From assembly GCF_003344345.1 (NCBI RefSeq), contig NZ_QPIP01000223.1, positions 1 to 5,203 of the forward strand: a DNA stretch of 5,203 bases, in the 5' to 3' direction. Below, piece after piece: positions 1 through 4,536 of this stretch. Made by a program: the position numbers and the translations under genes. The notes beneath the pieces are model-generated. The model saw nothing but the letters and a program-made list of their open reading frames with translations, searched no databases and was not told the DNA's origin. The stretch comes from Wolbachia endosymbiont of Cylisticus convexus (lineage in GTDB: Bacteria > Pseudomonadota > Alphaproteobacteria > Rickettsiales > Anaplasmataceae). Each line of letters opens with the position of its first letter. The stretch's first letter is position 1.

Positions 1-13
1 GGAATCTACCGTC

Positions 14-952
14 TTAAGCGTCAAGATAAAAACTATTGTTTTTTACCATGGCATTTAAACAAATAATGATTTTTCTCATGACAGCAACTAATGCAACTTT
101 AGCGGCTTTGCCAGAAGCAACTAAGCGCTGATAAAGAGCTTTCATTTTCCTGTTATGACGCATTGCGACCACAGCAGACATGTATAATGCTTTTCGAGCA
201 TAAAACCTGCCACCTATGATTTGAGCTTTGCTTACCTTTCTTCCGCTTTCATTAGTTTTTGGTGCAACTCCAATTAGACAGGCTATTTCTTTATTATCTA
301 ATCTACCAAGCTCAGGTACTTCTATGAGTAGGATACTCGCAATTTTGCGTCCAATACCTTTATAGCTAGTTAGAAGTTTGCTTTTTTCCTTCAAACCAGG
401 GTCAGAGTCTATTATGTCTTCTATGTCTTGCCTAACTTGCTCTAATTGTTTTTTGGCAAATTCTATCTGCTTTACTATATATTCTCTGGCTTTTCCTGTC
501 ACATTATGTAAACGACACATATTTGCGTGAACATCATCGCTTAGATTACGCTCAATTGCTCTTAGTTCTTTTAGTTCTTCTTGTTTTTGTGAAACTATAC
601 ATTCTACTACCTCATCGTTTTTTGTGATAAATTCAGCATACTTTTCTAGCAATTTTGCATCTAATTTGTCTGTTTTTGCAAAATGGTTACAAGCTTTCGC
701 AAACGCATATACCCGGTTTGGGTGAGCTCTATGCACAACTATACTATGTTCTTGTAACAATTTTACGACAAGTTTTTCATAACCGCCTGTTGATTCTACT
801 ACACATAATTCAACAAATACATTAACTATTTTTGACTTTATAAACTCAGATATAGCTTTTTCTGCATTTTCTATACGCTGATGTTTATTGTTGATTGAAA
901 TATCAAGTGTCTCTTTTGAAACATCAATACCCATAAAAACTGTTCTAGCCAT
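14..952 (-). CDS. IS110-family transposase (DEDD/serine recombinase), full length
   Basis: The 312-aa product is a transposase that catalyses site-directed recombination of its own IS, guided in studied members by an RNA from the element. The N-terminal RuvC-like DEDD domain is recognisable by GIDVSKETLD with Asp10, VESTGGYEKL with Glu53, and KTDKLDAKLL with Asp95 and Asp98. Spacing fits the family. A coiled-coil linker follows (about 120-190, rich in K/E/Q), then the C-terminal transposase-20 domain: SYKGIGRKIASILL (about 196-209), LIGVAPKTNESGRK with the expected catalytic Ser236, and GGRFYARKALYM. All key residues are present and no frame is broken, so it looks functional. The ATG at 950-952 is preceded by AGGTG five bases upstream (958-962) and gives the family's usual N-terminus, so the start is well supported. 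The stop at 14-16 lies only a few bases from the proposed element end. The relic at 4527-5200 is a different IS110-type protein, not a copy of this one. Confidence 0.95.
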   Translation of the reverse strand: MARTVFMGIDVSKETLDISINNKHQRIENAEKAISEFIKSKIVNVFVELCVVESTGGYEKLVVKLLQEHSIVVHRAHPNRVYAFAKACNHFAKTDKLDAKLLEKYAEFITKNDEVVECIVSQKQEELKELRAIERNLSDDVHANMCRLHNVTGKAREYIVKQIEFAKKQLEQVRQDIEDIIDSDPGLKEKSKLLTSYKGIGRKIASILLIEVPELGRLDNKEIACLIGVAPKTNESGRKVSKAQIIGGRFYARKALYMSAVVAMRHNRKMKALYQRLVASGKAAKVALVAVMRKIIICLNAMVKNNSFYLDA

Positions 953-989
953 TTTTGCACCTATAAATTATAATCAAATAACAATATAA

Positions 990-1117
990 ATGATGTACAG
1001 GATTGTGATTCGATCTTTTAGATCCCCCTACCGTTCGTACTACATTTTTTAAGCAAGGAGTGTACTGAGATTCCTACGATTTCTATCAATCAATCCAATT
1101 GACAGTATCACTCCTTG
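990..1117 (-). ncRNA. Candidate bridge (seeker) RNA of the IS110 element
   Basis: The region between the transposase start and the proposed element end has no ORF but is strongly structured. Read on the transposase strand it opens, about 5-10 bases after a TATAAT (1121-1126), with a long hairpin. Its arms 1109-1119 and 1052-1062 pair over 11 bp, then after a one-base bulge 1103-1107 pairs with 1063-1067, leaving a 35-base loop. GGAATCT (1074-1068) sits at the 3' side of that loop and ACGGTAG (1034-1028) lies downstream. Both match the element end at 1-12. A small stem (1012-1024) and a possible third guide CACAATCCT (1007-999) follow. The order fits target loop then donor loop as in the IS621 bridge RNA. 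The boundaries are guesses and transcription is unproven. Confidence 0.45.
1012..1024. repeat. Small hairpin between possible donor guides
   Basis: GATCT (1012-1016) and AGATC (1020-1024) are perfect inverted arms around TTT. In the guide RNA model this stem lies between the candidate left donor guide (1028-1034) and right donor guide (999-1007), so it would hold the two halves of the donor-binding loop apart. It is short enough to be chance. Confidence 0.4.
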
Positions 1118-1119
1118 CT
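1052..1119. repeat. Long inverted repeat / hairpin in the IS end
   Basis: AGCAAGGAGTG at 1052-1062 is perfectly inverted at 1109-1119. The pairing continues after one unpaired base at 1108, with TACTG (1063-1067) against CAGTA (1103-1107). That gives 16 paired bases around a 35-base loop. The loop is too large and the flanking T-tract is in the wrong place for an ordinary rho-independent terminator. I read it as the first stem-loop of the IS guide RNA. Confidence 0.85.
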
Positions 1120-1128
1120 CATTATAGC
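1099..1128 (+). promoter_or_regulatory. Possible outward promoter for the carbonic anhydrase-like gene
   Basis: A perfect -35 TTGACA (1099-1104) is followed after 18 bp by TATAGC (1123-1128). Transcription would start near 1135 and leave a leader of about 47 bases before the ATG at 1182. The promoter overlaps the IS hairpin and runs opposite to the transposase promoter. If the IS ends near 1157 it is IS-borne. A weaker alternative nearer the gene is TTGATT (1138-1143) with TATTAA (1162-1167). Confidence 0.4.
1121..1126 (-). promoter_or_regulatory. Consensus -10 element reading into guide RNA and transposase
   Basis: On the minus strand the sequence is a perfect TATAAT, and transcription would start just before the long hairpin at 1119. 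No good -35 box lies 16-18 bp upstream (only TATTAA or TATATT). In IS110-type elements a stronger -35 can be supplied when the two ends join in the circular intermediate. Whether that happens here is inference. Confidence 0.4.
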
Positions 1129-1181
1129 CTTGCGACTTTGATTTAATATACAATCCATATGTATTAAACCTTATTTAAATT

Positions 1182-1706
1182 ATGAGCTATCACATTTTAA
1201 AATATAAAGATTATGAACCAAAAATAGATGAAAGTTCTTTTATTGCAGGTGGTGTGTGTATCATAGGTAAGGTTGAAATAGGAAGGAATTCGAGCATCTG
1301 GTTTAATTGTGTGGTTAGAGGAGATGTCGGATCAATCAAAATAGGCGATGGAACGAATATTCAAGATGGTACCGTAATTCATGTAGATAGAAACCCAGGT
1401 GGTGATACGATTATTGGCAGTATGGTGACAGTAGGACATTTTTGCGTATTACACGCATGCACGGTGCATGATAAAGCGTTTATTGGTATGGGCTCTACCA
1501 TAATGGATCATGCGATTGTGGAGTCTGGAGCTATGGTAGCTGCTGGCTCACTGGTGACACATGGAAAAGTGATAAAAAGTGGGGAAATATGGGCTGGCAG
1601 GCCAGCAAAATTCTTCAAAAAGATGTCAAATGAAGAAATAAACCACATTACACAATCTGCACAAAATTATATCATGCTAATGAAAGAATATAAAACTACA
1701 TGTTAG
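1182..1706 (+). CDS. Gamma-class carbonic anhydrase-like protein (left-handed beta-helix)
   Basis: The 174-aa product is a full-length member of the short gamma-carbonic anhydrase/YrdA-CaiE group. These are cytosolic trimers that bind a metal between subunits and in active members interconvert CO2 and bicarbonate. Hexapeptide repeats of the beta-helix run from about residue 25 (VCIIGKVEIG) to 120 (IVESGAMVAAGS), and a C-terminal helix follows from about 150. The three zinc histidines are present: His67 in VIHVDR, and His86 and His91 in VGHFCVLHA. Also present are Arg46 and Asp48 of VVRGD and Gln61/Asp62 of NIQDG. The inserted acidic loop of the archaeal prototype is absent, as is usual in this subgroup, so real hydratase activity is uncertain. 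The ATG at 1182 gives the typical N-terminus, but no Shine-Dalgarno sequence is visible before it. The last 11 bp overlap the convergent gene at 1696, and I see no terminator between them. Confidence 0.92.
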   Translation: MSYHILKYKDYEPKIDESSFIAGGVCIIGKVEIGRNSSIWFNCVVRGDVGSIKIGDGTNIQDGTVIHVDRNPGGDTIIGSMVTVGHFCVLHACTVHDKAFIGMGSTIMDHAIVESGAMVAAGSLVTHGKVIKSGEIWAGRPAKFFKKMSNEEINHITQSAQNYIMLMKEYKTTC

Positions 1707-2688
1707 GCTGAAACCTTTGACTCTGATACACATTTTCCACATCAACTACTTCGAAAGCTTCTTCAACTCTAGGTTGCTTGTCAATATGTTGATTAATAAA
1801 ACTACCTCTAACTAAAACATCTTTTATTGGCCAGTTTGTTTCTGTTGGAATACCTAATAGTATAGCTGCATATTGTACTTTTGCCGATGTTAGAGAAAGA
1901 GATATAGTATTGTTTGAGTTAAGAAAGCAATTTACATGATCTTTACAACCTTTTAGATCTATATCTTTTGGGGAATCTGGTATGTGGGATTGTATATTTA
2001 CTTTTTTAAAGTTCATCCAGCCGAATTTTTCAGTAAGTATGCCTATCTCTTTTGGGACTTGTAATGGGATTATAATATCATTTCTAATTCCATTTTCTTC
2101 TTGAGAAAAAAGTTCAGTGTATGCTCTTTTTTTACTGTGTTTCTCAAAATACTTAGGAAAATACATATTAAGGTATTCAGAGTGTAGCTCTATGCGATTT
2201 TTCTGGTTATCTTCTAGAGTAAATGTATATTTACCACCACTTTGCTTAAGTTTGCACAATTTAAATTTACTGAGGTCAAAGTCTAGCAATGGCTTTTCAA
2301 TTTCGAAAGCAAGCGTAAGAGTATGTGTTGCACGATCAAATTCGTTTTTTTCTTGCAGACCATCTTGTAGACTGTAGCACTTATTTTCATCATACTCTTT
2401 CCTTTCACTATTTTCCTGTTCATCCAAACTCTCAACAGCGTCAAAGTATTCCTCTCTATCTAATTCTTGCTCTTCTAGAGCATCATACCATATATCCTCT
2501 AAATCAGTTTCATTATCTTGCGCTTCTATTTTGTTCTCTATACTTATTTTTTTTGTATGGTCATTTCCATTGCTAGCGGTTGTTTGATGATGTGTGTTGT
2601 GAATTTGAAAGAAGCTCTTTATTTTTAATATTAAGCTAATCCATGAAAGCCTGACTTGATTAATTAACAATCTAAAGCCTTTCATCAT
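1696..2688 (-). CDS. Orphan 330-aa protein with acidic tract and two FFAT-like motifs; possible effector
   Basis: I do not recognise this 330-aa protein. Residues 5-29 are a basic, hydrophobic and probably amphipathic stretch (RLSWISLILKIKSFF), not a clean signal peptide. Residues 40-105 are highly acidic and likely disordered. They contain IWYDALE (66-72) and EYFDAVE (80-86). The second fits the FFAT motif (E-F/Y-F-D-A-x-E with acidic residues before it), which in eukaryotes binds the ER protein VAP. Residues about 120-325 look like a folded mixed alpha/beta domain with no motif I can name. The start is supported by AGAGG six bases before the ATG at 2686-2688 and by a near-perfect promoter at 2716-2744. 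Met2 is an alternative. It is a separate unit from the gene at 2924-3643, because a terminator lies between them. The real-gene call is firm. The effector role is inference from the motif and the apparent host-associated lifestyle. Confidence 0.85.
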   Translation of the reverse strand: MMKGFRLLINQVRLSWISLILKIKSFFQIHNTHHQTTASNGNDHTKKISIENKIEAQDNETDLEDIWYDALEEQELDREEYFDAVESLDEQENSERKEYDENKCYSLQDGLQEKNEFDRATHTLTLAFEIEKPLLDFDLSKFKLCKLKQSGGKYTFTLEDNQKNRIELHSEYLNMYFPKYFEKHSKKRAYTELFSQEENGIRNDIIIPLQVPKEIGILTEKFGWMNFKKVNIQSHIPDSPKDIDLKGCKDHVNCFLNSNNTISLSLTSAKVQYAAILLGIPTETNWPIKDVLVRGSFINQHIDKQPRVEEAFEVVDVENVYQSQRFQPNM

Positions 2689-2715
2689 TTTTTACCTCTA
2701 ATCATACTACTAAAA

Positions 2716-2744
2716 ATTGTAACAGAATAAGTTAAATATGTCAA
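2716..2744 (-). promoter_or_regulatory. Strong sigma-70 type promoter of the 330-aa gene
   Basis: On the minus strand there is TTGACA (2739-2744), a 17-bp spacer and TACAAT (2716-2721), which is 11 of 12 consensus bases at optimal spacing. The predicted start near 2709 leaves a leader of about 20 bases holding the AGAGG ribosome binding site (2695-2699). This is the best promoter in the window. Confidence 0.75.
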
Positions 2745-2849
2745 TAAGATACACGAACACTTGTCTAATTGTACTAGCTGAGAATTAATGGTAATACTTA
2801 ACATCTTTGTGAACTTCAACATAGGAGCTTTCTGCATTTCAACCAAATT

Positions 2850-2880
2850 AAAAGGAGAACATCAGCGATGTTCTCCTTTT
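2850..2880 (-). terminator. Rho-independent terminator after the 239-aa gene (possibly bidirectional)
   Basis: A perfect 14-bp stem (2850-2863 with 2867-2880, loop AGC) has A/T-rich outer pairs, so it reads as a stem plus T-tract on either strand. On the minus strand TTTTAATTT follows the stem. It lies about 45 bp after the stop of the gene at 2924 and about 105 bp before the next promoter, so it isolates the two orphan genes from each other. Confidence 0.8.
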
Positions 2881-2923
2881 AAGAAACAACTTAAAAAGAA
2901 TTGATAAAATTTTATCCATCAGA

Positions 2924-3643
2924 TTAAGGAAGTGAATGGCTAGTACTACTTATGTGTGATTCTCTTGATTCATCTACTTTAGTATTAGGTTCTATTGTTT
3001 TATATGTAACGTAACCGGCTACGAGTGCAGATACTGCTGCCATACTGATTATTGCTAACATACTTAGTCTAGTTGTATGCTCAAGTACAGTACTTGTTAC
3101 CAACCCAACAGAGAGACTAATGCCAATAACAGCAGTATATAACATTATCGGATTTGAATTAGGCATATAGCTTACTAACTCTCTCCAACACTTTGCTGAT
3201 TCTTTCTTTATGTCCTTGAGCTTATTTAGATCTTCTTTTTCTATTTTAGCATTTAATTCTAATTTCTTGCATAATTCTTGCATTTCTTTTACTTGCTTTT
3301 CTACTTGTTCAGCCAATTTTTTTATTTTTCCTCCTTGTAATTGTATTATTTTTTCCTTAAGTAGTAGTATTGGCATTGCTATTTCTTGTACCTCTTCTTC
3401 TATTTTCCCTTCCAACTTCACTATTTTTTCTATTCCTTCGTTTGACAGTTTTTCTGAAATTTCAGGGTCTTTTTTTAGTTCTATTGCAAGCTTTCTTTTT
3501 TTTAATTCTGCTCTTGTGTCTTCTAATACTTCTGATGCATTCCATAGCTTTTCACCAGAATTCCGACTCCGTTTTGGTGACATAGTCTGATTTTTACTGT
3601 TTTTGAGCTTTTTTGAGTTCTCACCAGCATTTGCTTTAACCAT
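2924..3643 (-). CDS. Orphan coiled-coil protein with C-terminal two-helix membrane hairpin
   Basis: I do not recognise this 239-aa protein. Residues 1-35 are basic and Ser/Asn-rich. Residues about 38-157 are Lys/Glu-rich and strongly helical with heptad-like spacing (for example KIKKLAEQVEKQVKEMQEL), so a coiled coil is likely. Two hydrophobic helices follow, about 166-187 (IMLYTAVIGISLSVGLVTS...) and 193-214 (LSMLAIISMAAVSALVAG...), separated by a five-residue polar turn. A Ser/His-rich polar tail follows. There is no N-terminal signal peptide. This is a tail-proximal membrane hairpin with both termini on the same side, a layout shared by chlamydial Inc proteins, though shape alone does not prove that role. 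GAGG (3650-3653) six bases before the ATG supports the start. Met21 is possible but has no such site. It is probably monocistronic: its own promoter lies upstream and a terminator downstream. Confidence 0.85.
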   Translation of the reverse strand: MVKANAGENSKKLKNSKNQTMSPKRSRNSGEKLWNASEVLEDTRAELKKRKLAIELKKDPEISEKLSNEGIEKIVKLEGKIEEEVQEIAMPILLLKEKIIQLQGGKIKKLAEQVEKQVKEMQELCKKLELNAKIEKEDLNKLKDIKKESAKCWRELVSYMPNSNPIMLYTAVIGISLSVGLVTSTVLEHTTRLSMLAIISMAAVSALVAGYVTYKTIEPNTKVDESRESHISSTSHSLP

Positions 3644-3672
3644 AATAAACCTCGCATATTAAATAATGCTAT

Positions 3673-3701
3673 TACATAGTACCTTCAAAGCCCAAAGTCA
3701 A
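3673..3701 (-). promoter_or_regulatory. Probable promoter of the 239-aa gene
   Basis: On the minus strand there is TTGACT (3696-3701), 17 bp, then TATGTA (3673-3678), giving a start near 3667 and a leader of about 24 bases. The -10 is weak. TGTAAT two bases further on is an alternative, with a longer spacer. Confidence 0.4.
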
Positions 3702-3771
3702 ATAGTGTCTTTACATAATATAACTCATAAACAGAAAATTTTAGTCATATTTACTTTGTGCTATGGTTTGA

Positions 3772-3870
3772 GATGGAATAATAACTTGCTTCAAATGTGG
3801 GAAGGCAGTACAACTATGTCAAGTTACTGAACTCTCATTTGCTATTCCTTGTGGTTCTTGTGTTCCATAA
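3772..3870 (+). pseudogene. Cys-rich open fragment with two CxxC knuckles (zinc-ribbon-like remnant)
   Basis: Between an in-frame TGA at 3769-3771 and a TAA at 3868-3870 lie 32 open codons containing TCFKCGK and IPCGSCVP, a CxxC-x17-CxxC arrangement, plus a fifth Cys (LCQV) between them. Such paired knuckles usually bind zinc. There is no start codon inside the stretch. An ATG at 3763-3765 is in frame but cut off by the TGA. It therefore looks like the tail of a decayed gene, or chance. I cannot name the parent. Confidence 0.25.
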
Positions 3871-3875
3871 AATTG

Positions 3876-3894
3876 AGCACTAGGTTTAAGTGCT
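3876..3894. repeat. Small inverted repeat
   Basis: AGCACT (3876-3881) and AGTGCT (3889-3894) form a 6-bp stem with a 7-base loop, starting six bases after the TAA of the Cys-rich fragment. It has no T-tract, so it is a poor terminator. Its role is unknown. Confidence 0.35.
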
Positions 3895-3937
3895 ACACCG
3901 GTAGCTGTGAGTACAGATATTTTTTGTATTAAACAAG

Positions 3938-3957
3938 ACTTACTTAAAAAAGTAAGT
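3938..3957. repeat. Perfect 8-bp hairpin upstream of the fragment at 3988
   Basis: ACTTACTT (3938-3945) and AAGTAAGT (3950-3957) are perfectly inverted around AAAA, and a G-U pair can extend the stem. It lies 16 bases before the AAGGAG ribosome binding site at 3974, the place of a leader hairpin or a weak attenuator. Confidence 0.45.
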
Positions 3958-3987
3958 TAAAAATAACATAAAAAAGGAGTGTTAGAT

Positions 3988-4104
3988 ATGAGAAACAAAA
4001 ATACTGAAACCAAAATTAGGATTATCAAAACAGCTTGGTCAATCGGCCACTACAGTGGAGCTAGAGACATTTTTAGTCAGAACTGTGATGTTCCTTTGGC
4101 CTAA
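3988..4104 (+). pseudogene. Start-like gene fragment with a good ribosome binding site
   Basis: An ATG at 3988-3990 follows AAGGAG (3974-3979) by eight bases, and 38 codons run to a TAA at 4102-4104. Only the first ~13 codons (MRNKNTETKIRII) look like a natural N-terminus. Beyond about 4039 the sequence is simply the antisense of the IS5 relic. I read it as the 5' end of a gene that was cut off by the IS5-type sequence. It is on the same strand as the IS110 relic at 4527-5200, and IRII would suit the residues just before the first catalytic Asp of such a protein, so it may be that gene's beginning with the middle lost. This link is inference. A genuine 38-aa peptide is less likely. Confidence 0.3.
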
Positions 4105-4527
4105 GGTCAGAATAAATTTGAGTGGATTTCCCAATGCGTCAACAAGTGCATGAATTTCAGTTCTCCGCCCTAAGGCCTCTTGAGCCTGAGAATCTTTTCT
4201 ATATCCAGCTGAACATGAATGAGATCTGATGATTGTTCCATCAATTATGGAGATTTCCAAATCTGGATCTTGTTGTGCATACTTAAGTAATTTTACCAAA
4301 ATTCCCTTTTCGCACCACTTTTTAAACCTCCTATGTATACTCCTGTAATTACCGTAAATTCTTGGTCATTGGCAGCCATTTTGCCACACTGCTTCCATAA
4401 ATATTCTTAACTTCTCCTCATTTTTACTGTGTATTCCTTTTGTGCTCTTTAAAAATGCAAAATTTGCTTCCAAATTTCCTTTTTTATGTGATATTTCATA
4501 CGGTAACTTCTCTATATTTATGATCAT
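4039..4527 (-). pseudogene. Degenerate IS5-family DDE transposase relic
   Basis: Read on the minus strand from an ATG at 4525-4527, one frame gives an IS5-type (IS427/IS1031-like) transposase. It starts LPYEISHKKG, then FLKSTKGIHSKNEEKLRIFMEAV, then after an in-frame TGA (4366-4368) YGNYRSIHRRFKKWCEKGI and DPDLEISIIDGTIIRSHSCSAGY. HALVDALGNPLKFIL and STVVAD follow, ending at TGA 4039-4041. The first catalytic Asp (IIDG) and the second (VVAD) are present. The part with the catalytic Glu is missing, so it is dead. About 160 codons remain of a usual 250 or more. Several short stretches are missing without loss of frame: the LGRSKGGFTTKIHA motif is reduced to LGRRTEIHA, and the GQRNDIT region to GQRNIT. 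The TTG at 4297-4299 is only an apparent start created by the TGA. No terminal inverted repeat or target duplication could be identified. Confidence 0.85.
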
Positions 4528-4536
4528 ATAGAGAAG
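4507..4536. repeat. 11-bp perfect inverted repeat at the IS5/IS110 relic junction
   Basis: CTTCTCTATAT (4507-4517) and ATATAGAGAAG (4526-4536) are perfectly inverted around 8 bases. The left arm belongs to the first codons of the IS5 relic and the right arm to the first recognisable codons of the IS110 relic (YREEH). The repeat therefore spans the breakpoint between them. Confidence 0.8.

Larger units (their letters stand above)
6..1157 (-). mobile_element. IS110-family insertion sequence, apparently intact; ends proposed
   Basis: This is a single-gene element of about 1.15 kb: a transposase (14-952, minus) plus about 200 bp of non-coding DNA upstream of its start. That is the layout of the IS110 group, whose upstream end encodes a guide RNA. 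One end is proposed at the CT at 6-7, because segments 1-7 and 6-12 both recur inside the upstream non-coding region in the orientations expected of guides. The other end is proposed near 1150-1157. There ACAATCC (1150-1156) is the reverse complement of GGATTGT at 1000-1006, which would be the remaining donor guide, but the core base on this side does not match. IS110 elements lack long terminal inverted repeats and none are seen. The transposase call is firm. The exact ends are inference. Confidence 0.55.
3644..3987. other. Gene-less stretch between the 239-aa gene and the IS debris
   Basis: These 344 bases hold no intact gene. The left end carries the minus-strand promoter of the 239-aa gene. 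The middle has a 32-codon Cys-rich open fragment on the plus strand (3772-3870). The right part has two small hairpins (3876-3894 and 3938-3957) and then a ribosome binding site (3974-3979) for the fragment starting at 3988. I see no tRNA or CRISPR-like repeat. Confidence 0.6.

Noticed and set aside
1052..1119. Long hairpin as a terminator for the carbonic anhydrase-like gene or the transposase
   Set aside because: It lies upstream of both genes, has a 35-base loop, and is not followed by a T-tract on the transposase strand.
2117..2576. Two plus-strand open frames of 83-86 codons
   Set aside because: They are antisense to the acidic half of the 330-aa gene, have no ribosome site or recognisable protein features, and conflict with a strongly supported gene and promoter.
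2850..2880. Perfect 14-bp inverted repeat as a small RNA or operator
   Set aside because: A position right after a gene end, a 3-base loop and T-rich outer arms fit a terminator better.
3210..3590. Plus-strand open frames of 126 and 71 codons rich in Ser/Phe/Leu
   Set aside because: They mirror the Lys/Glu-rich coiled coil on the other strand. The antisense of such codons is automatically open and hydrophobic.
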